The notes: generated by a model not told the origin, from the sequence alone. A stretch of 64,000 nt of DNA from Candidatus Kaistia colombiensis (GCA_029203105.1 CP119318.1:1750501-1814500); one strand, 5' to 3'. Shown: positions 1 to 9,138, numbered from the stretch's first letter. Numbers and translations are program-made.

Positions 1-756
1 GGTCTCGGGACCGCGATCCTCCTCCAGATAGAGGATCGGCCGGCTGGTGATGCCGACGGCTTGCAGCAAGTTGTCGACGGCGCGCTGGGTGACGGCCATG
101 CTGGTCTTGGTCGCTGTGGCGCCGCCGCCAAATTCGCCCGACAGAGCAATGCAGCCGGCGCGCAGCGCCGCCGCCATCGAGGTCGGCGAATCCGGGCCGT
201 TATCGGCGATCATGCCGTGGGGAAGCCGCATCGAGCGCATCAGTTCCAGCCCCCGCGCGTAGCGTTCGCCATCTCTCAGCCGCTCGATCAGGCTGCAGAT
301 CAGGTGGTCCATGCTGGTGCCGCCGGAATGCAGGTCGAGCACGACATCGTGGCGCGGGAAGATCTCGTGCTCGATGAAATGCGCCATCCGCTGTGTCGGG
401 GTGCCGAAAGGGTTGCCGGGAAAGGCGCGGTTCATGTTGCCGCCGTCGAAGGGCGAGCAGCGCTTGGCCGCCATCACCGCCGGCGTGTTGGCGGCGGTGA
501 GGATGGTGAGCGAGCCGCGAATGTCGGACGCCTGGATCAGCCGGGTCGCCTTCAGCAGCGTCAGCTCGCCCTCATATTCGTCGCCATGGTTGCCCGCCAT
601 CAGCACGAGGCTCGGCCCCTCGCCATTCTTGATCCGGCAGACTGGCATCTTGATCTGGTAGTAGGGCGAGCGGTCGATCGAATAGGGGAAGCTGAAAAAG
701 CCGACCTGCTTGCCGTCCTGATCCCAGGATATGTCGGAAAAGGCGCCCGTATGCAT
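1..756 (-). CDS. Succinylglutamate desuccinylase/aspartoacylase-family (M14) deacylase, C-terminus cut
   Basis: This reading frame starts with ATG at 756 and runs off the left edge after 252 codons without a stop. It is a zinc-dependent amidohydrolase of the AstE/AspA family, which removes acyl groups from N-acyl amino acids. Visible motifs are NHGDE around residue 56 (the HxxE zinc ligands H57 and E60), NMNRAFPG near 107 (substrate-carboxylate Asn/Arg) and DLHSGG near 141 (third zinc ligand H143). The relative DoeB deacetylates N-acetyl-diaminobutyrate in ectoine breakdown; this copy could act similarly, but its substrate is unknown. It is encoded on the same strand as the SDR at 1032-1829, separated by a 275-base gap. 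No signal peptide is seen, so it is probably cytoplasmic. Confidence 0.85.
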   Translation of the reverse strand, partial: MHTGAFSDISWDQDGKQVGFFSFPYSIDRSPYYQIKMPVCRIKNGEGPSLVLMAGNHGDEYEGELTLLKATRLIQASDIRGSLTILTAANTPAVMAAKRCSPFDGGNMNRAFPGNPFGTPTQRMAHFIEHEIFPRHDVVLDLHSGGTSMDHLICSLIERLRDGERYARGLELMRSMRLPHGMIADNGPDSPTSMAAALRAGCIALSGEFGGGATATKTSMAVTQRAVDNLLQAVGITSRPILYLEEDRGPET

Positions 757-1031
757 TGTCTAGATCCTTCGTGATTCAAGCCTCTGCGGCGGTTGGGGCT
801 GCGCCCGCCCCGCCAGGACTTCTGACGTTTCGTTGAAACTGCTGGCCGAAACTTGGTCAAAGAACTTAGCCTGCGACGGCCTCTCGGCGGCGCGGCGGCC
901 CTGCGCGAGCGGCTCGGGCTGACGGGCCACGCCGGCGCGCATGCCGATCTCGGCGTTCAATGTGCGAACCAGATGCAAATTCCGCCCTCCATCATCTGCT
1001 GGCCGCGCTCCCGAGGCTGGCCACGGTGTGG
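757..1031. other. Gene-free gap
   Basis: These 275 bases lie between the deacylase start and the SDR stop. Open frames here are only read-through of neighbouring frames and resemble no family I recognise. The stretch may hold a promoter for the deacylase or the remains of a decayed gene; I see no clear hairpin or repeat. Confidence 0.4.
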
Positions 1032-1829
1032 TCAGCGTCCCCGCATGCCGCCGAAGATCATCGCCGAAAGGCCGCCATCGACGCTGATCGTCGAGCCGGT
1101 GATGAAGCTCGAGCCGTCCTCGGCCAGGAATACCGCTGCGGTGGCGACCTCGTGCGGCAGGCCGGGGCGCGCCAGCGCCACCTCGTCGCGCACCTCGCCG
1201 GCTAGCTTCGGTTCGCTGTAGCCGGTGTTGTTGCCGGTCACGTCGACCGGCCCGGGCGCGATCATGTTGACGAGGATCTTGTACTTGGCGAGGTCGACCG
1301 CCATGGCCTTGGTGAGCATGGCGACGCCGCCTTTGGCCGTGACATAGGCCGCCGCGTCCGGCTCCGACAGGAACGAATTGATCGAGCCGACGGTGATGAT
1401 GCGGCCGCCCTCGCCGCCGGCCACCATGGCGCGCGCGGCGGCGCGGCAGGAAAGGAAGGTTCCGGTCAGGTTGACGTCGATGTAGCGGTCCCAATCGGCG
1501 TCGGTCAGATCTATGAAATTGCCAGTGCCGCCCTTGAGCGCGCCGGATGCGACGAAGATGTCGAGGCCGCCGAGCTTCGCCACGGCCTGGTCGGTCGCCG
1601 TCTGGATCGCGTTGCGGTCGGCCAGGTCGCAGGCGATCTTGATGACGCCGGAAGCGTTGAACGGCGTCGCGGCCAGCGGGGCGGCGAGGTCCATCGCGAC
1701 GACCAGAGCGCCCTCGCGGATGAAGGCTTCAACCGTTGCACGGCCGATGCCTCCGGCGGCGCCGGTAACGATGGCGGCCTTGCCGGCCAGGCGGCCGGCC
1801 CGCGCAGATTGTTCGTCCATGTCTTTCAT
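1032..1829 (-). CDS. SDR-family NAD(P)-dependent oxidoreductase
   Basis: This 265-residue classical short-chain dehydrogenase should oxidise or reduce a hydroxyl/carbonyl group with NAD(P). The dinucleotide motif TGAAGGIG spans residues 22-29. The catalytic set is N120 (VNLTG), S149, Y162 and K166 (YVTAK). The usual NNAG structural motif is missing: around residues 91-98 the protein reads IFVASGAL. The C-terminal ITGSTISVDGG stretch is typical. It starts at ATG 1829; a second ATG at 1820 lies at a better distance from GGGGAT and may be the true start. It is divergent from the RidA gene. The substrate is unknown; the context suggests an intermediate of the amide-degradation island. Confidence 0.85.
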   Translation of the reverse strand: MKDMDEQSARAGRLAGKAAIVTGAAGGIGRATVEAFIREGALVVAMDLAAPLAATPFNASGVIKIACDLADRNAIQTATDQAVAKLGGLDIFVASGALKGGTGNFIDLTDADWDRYIDVNLTGTFLSCRAAARAMVAGGEGGRIITVGSINSFLSEPDAAAYVTAKGGVAMLTKAMAVDLAKYKILVNMIAPGPVDVTGNNTGYSEPKLAGEVRDEVALARPGLPHEVATAAVFLAEDGSSFITGSTISVDGGLSAMIFGGMRGR

Positions 1830-2053
1830 CCCCGTCCCGGTTGCGATCCGCGATCCCGGATCGCCGGCTTGGCTTGCCGGGCTTGACCTCGTCGGCGAGA
1901 ATGCTAACGTTCCGCTTTAATGAGCGCAATTACACAATTATGGAATCGCATCGGGTGAGCCGAGAGTCAGACGATCGGCCTGTATGGCGTCGTCATGCGC
2001 CAGTCACCGGATGGAGGACAGGCTCCGATGCGGAGCGGGAAACGGGTCATCGA

Positions 2054-2554
2054 ATGAGCGACAATCTCACTGCCGCCCTGGTCGCCGGGGAGGACTCTGC
2101 GTCTGACCGCCTGCGCAGGATGGGCATCGAACTGCCGAGCCCGCCGCCGCCGGTCGCGAATTTCGTGACCCATGTGCGCGAGGGCAATCTGTTGTTCTTG
2201 TCCGGGCAGGGGCCGATGCAGCCCGACGGCGTCGAGCATCATGGCCGCGTCGGCGAGGATGTAACGCTCGAGCAGGCCTATCAGCACGCCCGCATCACCG
2301 GCATCAATCTGCTGGCGGTGATGCAGGATGCGCTCGGTTCGCTCGACCGGGTGCGCCGGGTGGTCAAGCTGCTCGGCATGGTCAATGCCGTGCCGCAGTT
2401 CACTCAGCATCCGCAGGTGATCAACGGTTGTTCGGACCTTTTCCTTGACGTGTTCGGCGAGGAAAAGGGGCGCCATGCCCGTTCCGCCGTCGGCATGGGA
2501 TCCCTGCCGAACCGGATTACCGTCGAGATCGAGGCGGTGATCGCCGTCGACTGA
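2054..2554 (+). CDS. RidA/YjgF-family enamine/imine deaminase-like protein
   Basis: This 166-residue protein has the RidA fold signature: FLSGQGP near residue 48, a central region ending in HARSAVG, and the terminal RITVEIEAVIAV strand. R143 in HARS corresponds to the arginine that binds the substrate carboxylate in RidA enzymes, so hydrolysis of an enamine or imine is plausible. The frame is open upstream to 1841, but that extension is unlike the family, so I use ATG 2054. RidA-like proteins often sit in operons that generate reactive enamines, for example from PLP enzymes or amino-acid dehydratases. Here it is divergent from an SDR and convergent with the IclR gene. Confidence 0.85.
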   Translation: MSDNLTAALVAGEDSASDRLRRMGIELPSPPPPVANFVTHVREGNLLFLSGQGPMQPDGVEHHGRVGEDVTLEQAYQHARITGINLLAVMQDALGSLDRVRRVVKLLGMVNAVPQFTQHPQVINGCSDLFLDVFGEEKGRHARSAVGMGSLPNRITVEIEAVIAVD

Positions 2555-2580
2555 AGGCAATGGCGCGCCGCCGCGCTGCT

Positions 2581-3396
2581 TCAGCGCTTGCGCCAGCCGA
2601 GCTTGCGTTCGATCGCCTCGGAGGCGTCGCGCACCGCCTTGCCGTAGAGTTCCGGATTGGCAAGGACTTTGTGTTCCGGCAGCACGATCGAGATCGTCGC
2701 CACACAGGCGCCCACTGCGTCGCAGATCGGCGCCGCGACGCAGGAAACGAGAAAATCCGTCTCGCTGATCTGGATCGACAGCCGCTTCTTGAACGCCTCG
2801 TCCGCGAGTTCGGACAGGGCTGCGGCGTCGGTCGTGGCCCGCTCGGTCGGCGAAGCCTTGGCGCTGCGCCGGAAGACGGCGATCCGTTCGGCATCCGGCA
2901 GATGGCCGATCAGCAGCCGGCCCGACGCTGTCCAGTTGAGTGGCACGCGCGTGCCGACCTCCGACATGACGCGGAAATGGCCGGGTCCGTCCGCCATGGC
3001 GAGCACCACCATATGGTCACCGTCGCGGCCGCAGATCTGCACGGTTTCGCCGATTTCTCGGCCGAGCTCATGCATGACATGGCTGGCCTCGCCGAGAAAA
3101 TCGAGCGTCCGTGCATAGGCGAGCCCGTAGTGGTAGAGACGCGGCCCGAGCCAGACGAGACCGTCCGCGCGCCGCGATAGAAGATCGCGTTCGACCAGTT
3201 CGTCGATGATGACATAGACGGTCGAGAGCGGCGCCCCGACCGCCTTGGCAATGGCATAGCTGCCGGCCGGCTCGCCGGAAGTATAGAGATGGTCGAGGAC
3301 CTGCAAGGCGCGATCCATCCCGCTGACACGCGAACGTCGTGGCGTCTTCGCGTCGTCGGCTTCTGGCTTTGCAAGGTTGCGCTGACCGGATTTCAT
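2581..3396 (-). CDS. IclR-family transcriptional regulator
   Basis: This 271-residue regulator has a basic N-terminal tail, a winged helix-turn-helix at about residues 26-90 (SYAIAKAVGAPLSTVYVIIDEL is the helix-turn-helix stretch) and a C-terminal effector-binding domain typical of IclR. It ends with a basic GWRKR tail. It lies downstream of, and on the same strand as, the oligopeptide-type ABC operon, with 135 bases between them, so it may have its own promoter as well as read-through. It is the obvious candidate regulator of that operon and of the divergent hydantoinase genes. The effector is probably the transported compound or a breakdown product; this is inference. Confidence 0.88.
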   Translation of the reverse strand: MKSGQRNLAKPEADDAKTPRRSRVSGMDRALQVLDHLYTSGEPAGSYAIAKAVGAPLSTVYVIIDELVERDLLSRRADGLVWLGPRLYHYGLAYARTLDFLGEASHVMHELGREIGETVQICGRDGDHMVVLAMADGPGHFRVMSEVGTRVPLNWTASGRLLIGHLPDAERIAVFRRSAKASPTERATTDAAALSELADEAFKKRLSIQISETDFLVSCVAAPICDAVGACVATISIVLPEHKVLANPELYGKAVRDASEAIERKLGWRKR

Positions 3397-3430
3397 TGCC
3401 GTCGGCCATTCTCTCTGGATGGGGTCTATT

Positions 3431-3440
3431 ACATATATGT
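3431..3440. promoter_or_regulatory. AT-rich palindrome upstream of the IclR gene
   Basis: ACATATATGT is a perfect 10-bp palindrome about 35 bases upstream of the IclR start, in an AT-rich pocket within GC-rich sequence. It could be part of the regulator's promoter or an autoregulatory site. The sequence alone cannot tell. Confidence 0.3.
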
Positions 3441-3531
3441 GGAATATGCGCGCGATGCGTCTGCGTCAATCGAAACCGTTCGGCTGGCATCTGAACCGTA
3501 GCGACGGATCGAATCCGGCTGCGGCGCCCGG

Positions 3532-4542
3532 TCAGGGCGCGGCGCGCAGCTCGCCCGGGAAATGGCAGGCGACGGTGTGGTCGCCGGTCCCGCGCGGCGC
3601 GAGTACCGGGCGATCACTGGCGCAGATCGGACGGTCGCGGCCGACCGGGCAGCGGGCGCGGAAGGCGCAGCCGGTGCTGGCGCCGCTTCCCAGCGGCGAT
3701 ACTTCCCCTTCGAGGATGATGCGATTGCTGCCTTTGGTGCCGACCCGCGGCACGGCGGAGAGCAGGCTGACCGTATAGGGATGCTGCGGGTTGGAGAACA
3801 GTTCGCTCGCCGCACCACTCTCCATCACTTGGCCGAGATAGAGCACGGCGAGGCGATCGCAGAAGAACTCCGCTACTGTCAGATCGTGCACGATGAAGAC
3901 GTAGGAGAGGCCGAGCCGTTCCTGCAAATCCTTGAGCAGGTTGAGGATCTGCGCCTGCACCGAGACGTCGAGCGCCGAGATCGGCTCGTCGAGCACGACG
4001 AGTTCCGGTTCCAGCACGAGCGCGCGGGCGATGCCGATGCGCTGGCGTTGGCCGCCGGAGAACTGGTGCGGTTTGCGGGTCGCGAATTCCGGTCGAATGC
4101 CGACCAGTTCCAGCATGGCGTCGACTTTGGCGCGCCGCGCCGCCGCATCGCCGAGGCCGTGCACGATCAGCGGCTCCTCGACGAGATCGCGCACGCTCAT
4201 GCGCGGGTCGAGTGTGCCGGTGCTGTCCTGGAACACCATCTGCATGCGACGGCGCAGTTTTCGCATCGGCTCCGGCGCGAGGCCGGCGATATCGATGCCG
4301 TCGAAGCTGACGCGGCCGCCGGTCGGCTCGACGAGACGCAGGATGGCGCGCGCCGCCGTCGACTTGCCGCAGCCGGATTCGCCGACGAGGCCAAAGGTCT
4401 CGCCGCGCTCGACCGTGAACGAGATGCCGTCGACGGCGCGCAGCTTTTCACGGCTCGGTTTGAACGGGTTGCTGTTTCGCGCGGCAAAACTCTTTTCAAG
4501 CCGGTCGACGATGAGCAGCGGGGTTGCGGTTTCCGGGCTCAT
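3532..4542 (-). CDS. Oligopeptide/dipeptide-type ABC transporter ATPase (DppF-like)
   Basis: This 336-residue ATPase energises uptake through the adjacent permeases. Walker A (GESGCGKST) is near residue 54, the signature SGGQRQRIGIARAL follows mid-protein, and Walker B with D-loop reads LVVLDEPISALD. The C-terminal cysteine-containing oligopeptide-transporter extension (GCAFRARCPVGRDRP) confirms the Opp/Dpp class. I take ATG 4542 as start because it forms an ATGA overlap with the preceding ATPase stop; the frame is open 17 codons further upstream but would overlap deeply. It is the last transporter gene of the operon 9138 to 3532. The imported substrate is unknown. Confidence 0.92.
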   Translation of the reverse strand: MSPETATPLLIVDRLEKSFAARNSNPFKPSREKLRAVDGISFTVERGETFGLVGESGCGKSTAARAILRLVEPTGGRVSFDGIDIAGLAPEPMRKLRRRMQMVFQDSTGTLDPRMSVRDLVEEPLIVHGLGDAAARRAKVDAMLELVGIRPEFATRKPHQFSGGQRQRIGIARALVLEPELVVLDEPISALDVSVQAQILNLLKDLQERLGLSYVFIVHDLTVAEFFCDRLAVLYLGQVMESGAASELFSNPQHPYTVSLLSAVPRVGTKGSNRIILEGEVSPLGSGASTGCAFRARCPVGRDRPICASDRPVLAPRGTGDHTVACHFPGELRAAP

Positions 4543-5570
4543 GATGCGGTGATCTCCCCGGCGCGCGCGGCACGCTCGGCGGCGAAATGGCATTCGACCA
4601 GCGACGGGCCGCCCGCCGTCTCGATGGCGATGGGGATCGGCTGGCGCGTGCGGCAGATCTCGCGGCCATGGCCGTGGAAGCAGCGCGGTTCGAAGGCGCA
4701 GCCCGTCGGCATGGCGGAAAGGTCGGGCGGCATGCCCGGAATGGCGCGCAGCCGGTCACCGCGTCGGCTGGGATCTGGAATGCTCTCGAGCAGGGCCTGG
4801 GTATAGGGATGGGTCGGCTTGGCCAGCACCGCCTCGGTCGGGCCGCGCTCGACGATACGGCCGGCATACATTACCTGCACCCCGTCGCAGAACTCCGCGA
4901 CGACGCCGAGATTGTGGGTGATCAGCAGGACCGCGACGCCATGGTTTGCGACGACGCGCTCCAGAAGCGCCAGTACCTGCGCCTGGGTCGTGACGTCGAG
5001 GGCCGTCGTCGGTTCGTCGGCGATGATCAACGCGGGCGAGTTGGCGAGCGCGATGGCGATCATCACGCGTTGGCGCATGCCGCCGGAATAGTGGTGCGGA
5101 TAGTCGTCGAGCCGGCGCTCGGCCGCAGGTACCTCAACCTCGCGCAGCAATTCGACCGCGCGGGCTCGCGCCGCCTTGTGCGAAAGGCTGGGTTGGTGGC
5201 GGCGCAGCGTATCGATCAACTGCGCGCCGACCGTCTGGATCGGATCGAGCGCGCCCATCGGATCCTGGAAGATCAGCGAAACGACATTGCCGCGGATCTT
5301 CTTCATCTCTCGTTCGCTGAGGCCGACAAGATTGCGTCCGTGAAGCCGGACCTCGCCGGCGGCGATCCGGCCGGGCCGGTCGACAAGGCCGAGGATGGAG
5401 AGGGCGAGGGTCGACTTGCCGCAACCGGATTCGCCGACGATCGCCACTTTCTCGCCGCGCCGGACGCTGAGCGAGACGTTGCGCACGGCGGCGACCGCGC
5501 CTGTGCGGGTGACGAATTCGGTGGTGAGGCCGCGAACGTCGAGGAGGGGCGGCTGGTTGGTCGCGCTCAT
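4539..5570 (-). CDS. Oligopeptide/dipeptide-type ABC transporter ATPase (DppD-like)
   Basis: This 343-residue ATPase pairs with the DppF-like subunit. It has Walker A GESGCGKST, signature SGGMRQRVMIAIAL and Walker B LIIADEPTTALD. The C-terminal GCAFEPRCFHGHGREIC segment is the cysteine-rich tail of the Opp/Dpp family, which in some members carries an iron-sulfur cluster. It overlaps the DppB-like permease upstream by 4 bases and the second ATPase downstream by 4 bases, so translation is probably coupled. The sequence looks intact. Confidence 0.92.
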   Translation of the reverse strand: MSATNQPPLLDVRGLTTEFVTRTGAVAAVRNVSLSVRRGEKVAIVGESGCGKSTLALSILGLVDRPGRIAAGEVRLHGRNLVGLSEREMKKIRGNVVSLIFQDPMGALDPIQTVGAQLIDTLRRHQPSLSHKAARARAVELLREVEVPAAERRLDDYPHHYSGGMRQRVMIAIALANSPALIIADEPTTALDVTTQAQVLALLERVVANHGVAVLLITHNLGVVAEFCDGVQVMYAGRIVERGPTEAVLAKPTHPYTQALLESIPDPSRRGDRLRAIPGMPPDLSAMPTGCAFEPRCFHGHGREICRTRQPIPIAIETAGGPSLVECHFAAERAARAGEITAS

Positions 5571-6592
5571 CTTCCGCCTCCCTGGCTCTGGGCGACGCGC
5601 GGATCGAGCAGCGCGGCCAGGATGTCTACCACGAGGCTGGTCAGCACATAGAGGAAGGCGGACAGCAGGATGAAGGCCTGCACGACGGAAAAGTCCTGCT
5701 TCAGGACGCCATCGGTGACGAGCGCTCCGGCGCCGGGCCAGACGAAGACGCGCTCGACCAGCACGCTGCCGGCGAGCAATTGCCCGAACAGCAGGCCCGC
5801 CGCCGTCAAGGTCGGCAGGAAGGCATTTGGCAGGGCGTGGCGGACATAGGCAGCCCAGCGGGTCAGGCCGCGCCCGCGCGCCACCGTGATGAACGGTTCC
5901 CGCGTGACCCCTTCGAGATTGGCGCGCAGCAGCCGATAGAGGAAGCCGAACGGCATCAGCCCGAGCGTCACCGCCGGCAGGATCAGGTGCCGCACCGCGT
6001 CCTTGAAGGCAGTCCAGTCCCCGGCGAGGAGCGCGTCGACGGTCATGAGGCCGGTGACGGTCGGCGGCGGGATGACGCGCAGCCCGAGGCGGCCTTCCGG
6101 GCCCGGCAGCCAGCCGAATCCCTCGAAGAAGACGAGCAGCATCATCAGCCCGAACCAGAAGGGCGGCACGCCCTGGGCGAAGAAGGAAAGCGCGCGGGCG
6201 CCGCCGTCGGAGACCGGCCCACGTCGGTAGACCGAAATCAGCGCGCAGGAGACCGCCGCGACGAAGGCGAACAGGAAGGCGAAGAGGCCGAGTTCGACCG
6301 TCGCCGGGAAGCGGGCGAGCAGCAGCTCGGCGACCGACTGGCCGGTCGAATAGGAGAAGCCCCAGTCGCCCGACAGGAATCGCTGCATGTAGATCAGGTA
6401 CTGGCTGAACATCGAGCCATCGAGGCCGAGTTCGGCCCGCAGCGCCTGTACGGCGTCTTCGCCGGCGAACTGGCCGAGGAAGAGCCGCGCCGGGTCGCCC
6501 GGCGTCAGGCGCAGCAGAACGAAGGCGATCAGCGAGGCGCCGAACAGCGAGATCAGCGAGGTGGCGACGCGGCCGGAGATCAATCGCAGCAT
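5567..6592 (-). CDS. Oligopeptide/dipeptide-type ABC permease (DppB-like)
   Basis: This 341-residue inner-membrane permease starts MLRLISGRVATSLISLFGASLIAFVL, the N-terminal membrane segment typical of DppB, and then has LRLTPGDPARLFLG, a hallmark of this subfamily. Several more hydrophobic spans follow, and the ATPase-coupling segment RGLTRWAAYVRHALPNAFLP lies in the C-terminal third. It follows the DppC-like gene by one base, whereas in the classical dpp order B precedes C; here the order is C then B. It overlaps the ATPase gene by 4 bases. Confidence 0.92.
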   Translation of the reverse strand: MLRLISGRVATSLISLFGASLIAFVLLRLTPGDPARLFLGQFAGEDAVQALRAELGLDGSMFSQYLIYMQRFLSGDWGFSYSTGQSVAELLLARFPATVELGLFAFLFAFVAAVSCALISVYRRGPVSDGGARALSFFAQGVPPFWFGLMMLLVFFEGFGWLPGPEGRLGLRVIPPPTVTGLMTVDALLAGDWTAFKDAVRHLILPAVTLGLMPFGFLYRLLRANLEGVTREPFITVARGRGLTRWAAYVRHALPNAFLPTLTAAGLLFGQLLAGSVLVERVFVWPGAGALVTDGVLKQDFSVVQAFILLSAFLYVLTSLVVDILAALLDPRVAQSQGGGR

Positions 6593-6593
6593 C

Positions 6594-7463
6594 TCAGCGC
6601 ACCTGGTTGCGCGCCGAGCGCGGGTTCAGCGTCTCTTCGAGCCGGTCGGCGAGCAGGTTGGCGGCGACGACGGCGAGCAGCACGCCGAGCCCAGGGAACA
6701 GCGCCAGCCACCATTGTCCAGTCAGGGCGTATTGCAGGCCATCGGTGATCATCGCGCCCCATTCCGGTTCGGGGATCTGCGCGCCGAGGCCGATGAAGCC
6801 GAGCCCGGCCAGCGTCAGGATCGCATAGCCGAAGACCGAGGCGCACTGCACCAGCATGGTCGGCGTCGTATGCGGCAGCAGGTGGCGGCCGACGATGCGG
6901 CTTCGCTTCGCGCCCATGGCGACGCTCGCCTCGACGAAGGGCAGGGTCTTGATGCGGAGGATGTCGCCGCGCATCAGCCGGGCGAAGAACGGCACGGAGG
7001 AAAGCGCGATGCCGATGGCGGCGGTCTTTAGTCCAACGCCAAGCGCGACGGTCACGGCCATGGCGAGGATCAGCGGCGGGAAAGCGGCGAGGGCGTCGAT
7101 CAGGCGCATCAGGATGCTGTCGGCGATCCGCCCGCCGAGCCCGGCGACGACGCCGATCGTGCCGCCGACGATGAGGCCGGCCAGCACGACGACGGCGCCG
7201 ACGGCGAGCGAGATGCGGGCACCGGTCAGGAAGCGGGCGAACACGTCGCGGCCGTTGCTGTCGGTGCCCATCGGATGGGCGAGCGAAGGGGCGGCGAGCG
7301 GTGCGCCGAAATCCATGTCGAGCGGGCTGAGCGGCCAGAGCGAGGGGCCGAGCAGGGGGCCGAGGATCAGCAGCGCCGCGATCAGCAGGGCCAGCGCGAA
7401 GACCTTGTCGGCCCAGACCCTTCGCAGCGCGGTCCGCCCCCAATCTCGTTTCAACGACGACAC
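6594..7463 (-). CDS. Oligopeptide/dipeptide-type ABC permease (DppC-like)
   Basis: This 289-residue permease has an N-terminal membrane span, then HPMGTDSNGRDVFARFLTGAR, the diagnostic DppC/OppC motif, and multiple further spans. The coupling helix region is VEASVAMGAKRSRIVGRHLLPH. The longest frame begins with GTG 7463, but GGAG sits directly against that codon and 8 bases before TTG 7454, so TTG 7454 may be the real start. It is separated from the binding-protein gene by 85 bases containing a very strong hairpin, which probably reduces expression of the permease relative to the binding protein. Confidence 0.9.
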   Translation of the reverse strand: MSSLKRDWGRTALRRVWADKVFALALLIAALLILGPLLGPSLWPLSPLDMDFGAPLAAPSLAHPMGTDSNGRDVFARFLTGARISLAVGAVVVLAGLIVGGTIGVVAGLGGRIADSILMRLIDALAAFPPLILAMAVTVALGVGLKTAAIGIALSSVPFFARLMRGDILRIKTLPFVEASVAMGAKRSRIVGRHLLPHTTPTMLVQCASVFGYAILTLAGLGFIGLGAQIPEPEWGAMITDGLQYALTGQWWLALFPGLGVLLAVVAANLLADRLEETLNPRSARNQVR

Positions 7464-7516
7464 TCCAGAATCGATCGACGGCGCGCAGCTTGCCGCGACG
7501 CGCCGTCCGGGATCAA

Positions 7517-7539
7517 CGGGCCGGGCGGTGCCCGGCCCG
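7517..7539 (-). terminator. Strong hairpin after the peptide-binding-protein gene
   Basis: A perfect 10-bp GC stem (CGGGCCGGGC and GCCCGGCCCG) closes a three-base loop, ten bases after the stop codon of the binding-protein gene. No U-run follows, so it is more likely a partial terminator or mRNA 3'-end stabiliser within the operon than a full terminator. Confidence 0.7.
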
Positions 7540-7548
7540 CAAGGGTTG

Positions 7549-9138
7549 CTAGCGGCCCCAGGCGTTCAAGTCGAACGGACCGTCCTGGGCGAAGTGCCAG
7601 TCCTTGACGTCGGCCGAGACGACGGCGGTGTAGACATCGGCATAGACCGGAATGCGCGGCGCGTCGGCGACCCAGATCTTGGCGATCTTGTCCCAGAGCG
7701 CCTGGCGATCGGCGTCGCGGGTCAGGCCATGGCGGGTGTCGAGCAGCGCCTCGGCGTCCTTGCTGCAATAATTGCTGGTGTTGTAGGCCGAGGCGCAGCG
7801 CAGGTCATAGTCGAGCAGCCAGGCGGGATCATCGACCGACGGGCCGTCGAAGCGGACGATGGCGGCGGTCTTGGTCTTGGCGCCGACCGCTTCCTGGTAG
7901 CCGGAGGCCGGCAGCTTGCGGATCGTCAGATTGACGCCGATCTGCGACCAAGCGGCCTGGGCGATCGTCGCGATCTGTTCCTGGTCGTTCTGGCCCTCGC
8001 GGATGATGATCTCGGCGGCGACCGGGGTCTTGACGCCGGATTCGGCGATCAGCGCCTTGGCCTTCGCCAAATCATAGGCGCGCGGCGCGCCGATTTCCGG
8101 GTTGAAGGCCGGGAACTGCGGCGGGTAAGGGCCGAAGAACAGCTCGCCATAGCCATGGGCGACATTCTTCAGGATCGCGTCATACGGCGTCGCGTAGGAG
8201 AGCGCCTCGCGAAACTTGGCATTGTCGAACGGCGCCGTCTGGTTTGGCAGCGCGATCATCTGCCAGCGGGAGGTCGGCACCTCGATGATCTTCAGGCCAT
8301 CCGCGCCCTTCAGGCTCTCGACCGAGGCCTTCGAAAGGCCCAGCGTCACGTCGGCTTGCTTGTTGCGGGCCTGCAGCAGCAGCGTCGCGTTGTCGGTGAT
8401 GAAGTTGACGATCACCTCCTTTTCGCGCGGCGCCGCGCCGAAGAAGTCCGGATTGGCCTTGAGGATGGCGCGAACGCCGGGCTGATAGTCGGCGAGCAGG
8501 TAGGGGCCGCTGCCGGCAGCGTGGCCGGCGAGCCAGGCCTTGCCGCCATTGGCCTCGACCGCCTTGACGTCGACGATGCCGAGATTGGGCTGGGTCAGCG
8601 CGTGGGCGAGTAGCGGCTCGCCGCGCTTCAGCCGGATCACGACGGTGGTCGCGTCGGGCGCCTCGATCGTCTCGGTGTTGCCGAACTGGGCAGCCTCGAG
8701 GAAATAGGTGCCGCAGGTGCCGCTCTTCCAGGCCTGTTCGAGCGACGCCTTTACTGCCGCCGCGTCGAGCGGGTTGCCGCTCGGGAATTTCAAGCCGTCG
8801 CGCAGCTTGAAGGTCAGTACCTTGCCGTCTTCGGAGACGGTGAAGCTCTCGGCCAGATAGCCGACGATCTTGGTGGTGTCCTCGGTGGTCACCTCCACGC
8901 CTTCCGGCGCCTTGGCGACGGCCTTCGTCTCGTAGCGGAGCAGCGGCGTGTAGAGTGGCGCGAGGAAGCCATTATCGGCGATATCGCAGACGATGGTCGG
9001 GTCGAGGGTCGGCGGCGGCAGGGAATAATTGATGACGAACGGGCCTTCGGCGGCGTTCGCGGCGAATGGCGATGCGGCCGTCGCGGCGAGCGCGATGGCC
9101 AGGGCCCTTGCCCGGACGCGCGCGGAAATACCAGACAT
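7549..9138 (-). CDS. ABC transporter substrate-binding protein, family 5 (oligopeptide/dipeptide type)
   Basis: This 529-residue periplasmic binding protein has a Sec signal peptide of about 29 residues (RALAIALAATAASPFAANA) and then a family-5 solute-binding fold. Typical landmarks are the early PPPTLDPTIVCDIADNG region, YLAESFTVSEDGKVLTFKLRDG and the late DYDLRCASAYNTSNYCS segment. The start at ATG 9138 is preceded by GAGGATT. It is the first gene of the importer operon and divergent from hyuA. Ligands of this family range from peptides to opines, glutathione and sugars, so the peptide label is provisional. Confidence 0.92.
   Translation of the reverse strand: MSGISARVRARALAIALAATAASPFAANAAEGPFVINYSLPPPTLDPTIVCDIADNGFLAPLYTPLLRYETKAVAKAPEGVEVTTEDTTKIVGYLAESFTVSEDGKVLTFKLRDGLKFPSGNPLDAAAVKASLEQAWKSGTCGTYFLEAAQFGNTETIEAPDATTVVIRLKRGEPLLAHALTQPNLGIVDVKAVEANGGKAWLAGHAAGSGPYLLADYQPGVRAILKANPDFFGAAPREKEVIVNFITDNATLLLQARNKQADVTLGLSKASVESLKGADGLKIIEVPTSRWQMIALPNQTAPFDNAKFREALSYATPYDAILKNVAHGYGELFFGPYPPQFPAFNPEIGAPRAYDLAKAKALIAESGVKTPVAAEIIIREGQNDQEQIATIAQAAWSQIGVNLTIRKLPASGYQEAVGAKTKTAAIVRFDGPSVDDPAWLLDYDLRCASAYNTSNYCSKDAEALLDTRHGLTRDADRQALWDKIAKIWVADAPRIPVYADVYTAVVSADVKDWHFAQDGPFDLNAWGR

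Noticed and set aside
61..774. Long rightward frame opposite the deacylase
   Set aside because: It is antisense to a protein with clear zinc motifs and encodes only low-complexity Arg/Ala/Gly-rich sequence, as expected for GC-rich shadow frames.
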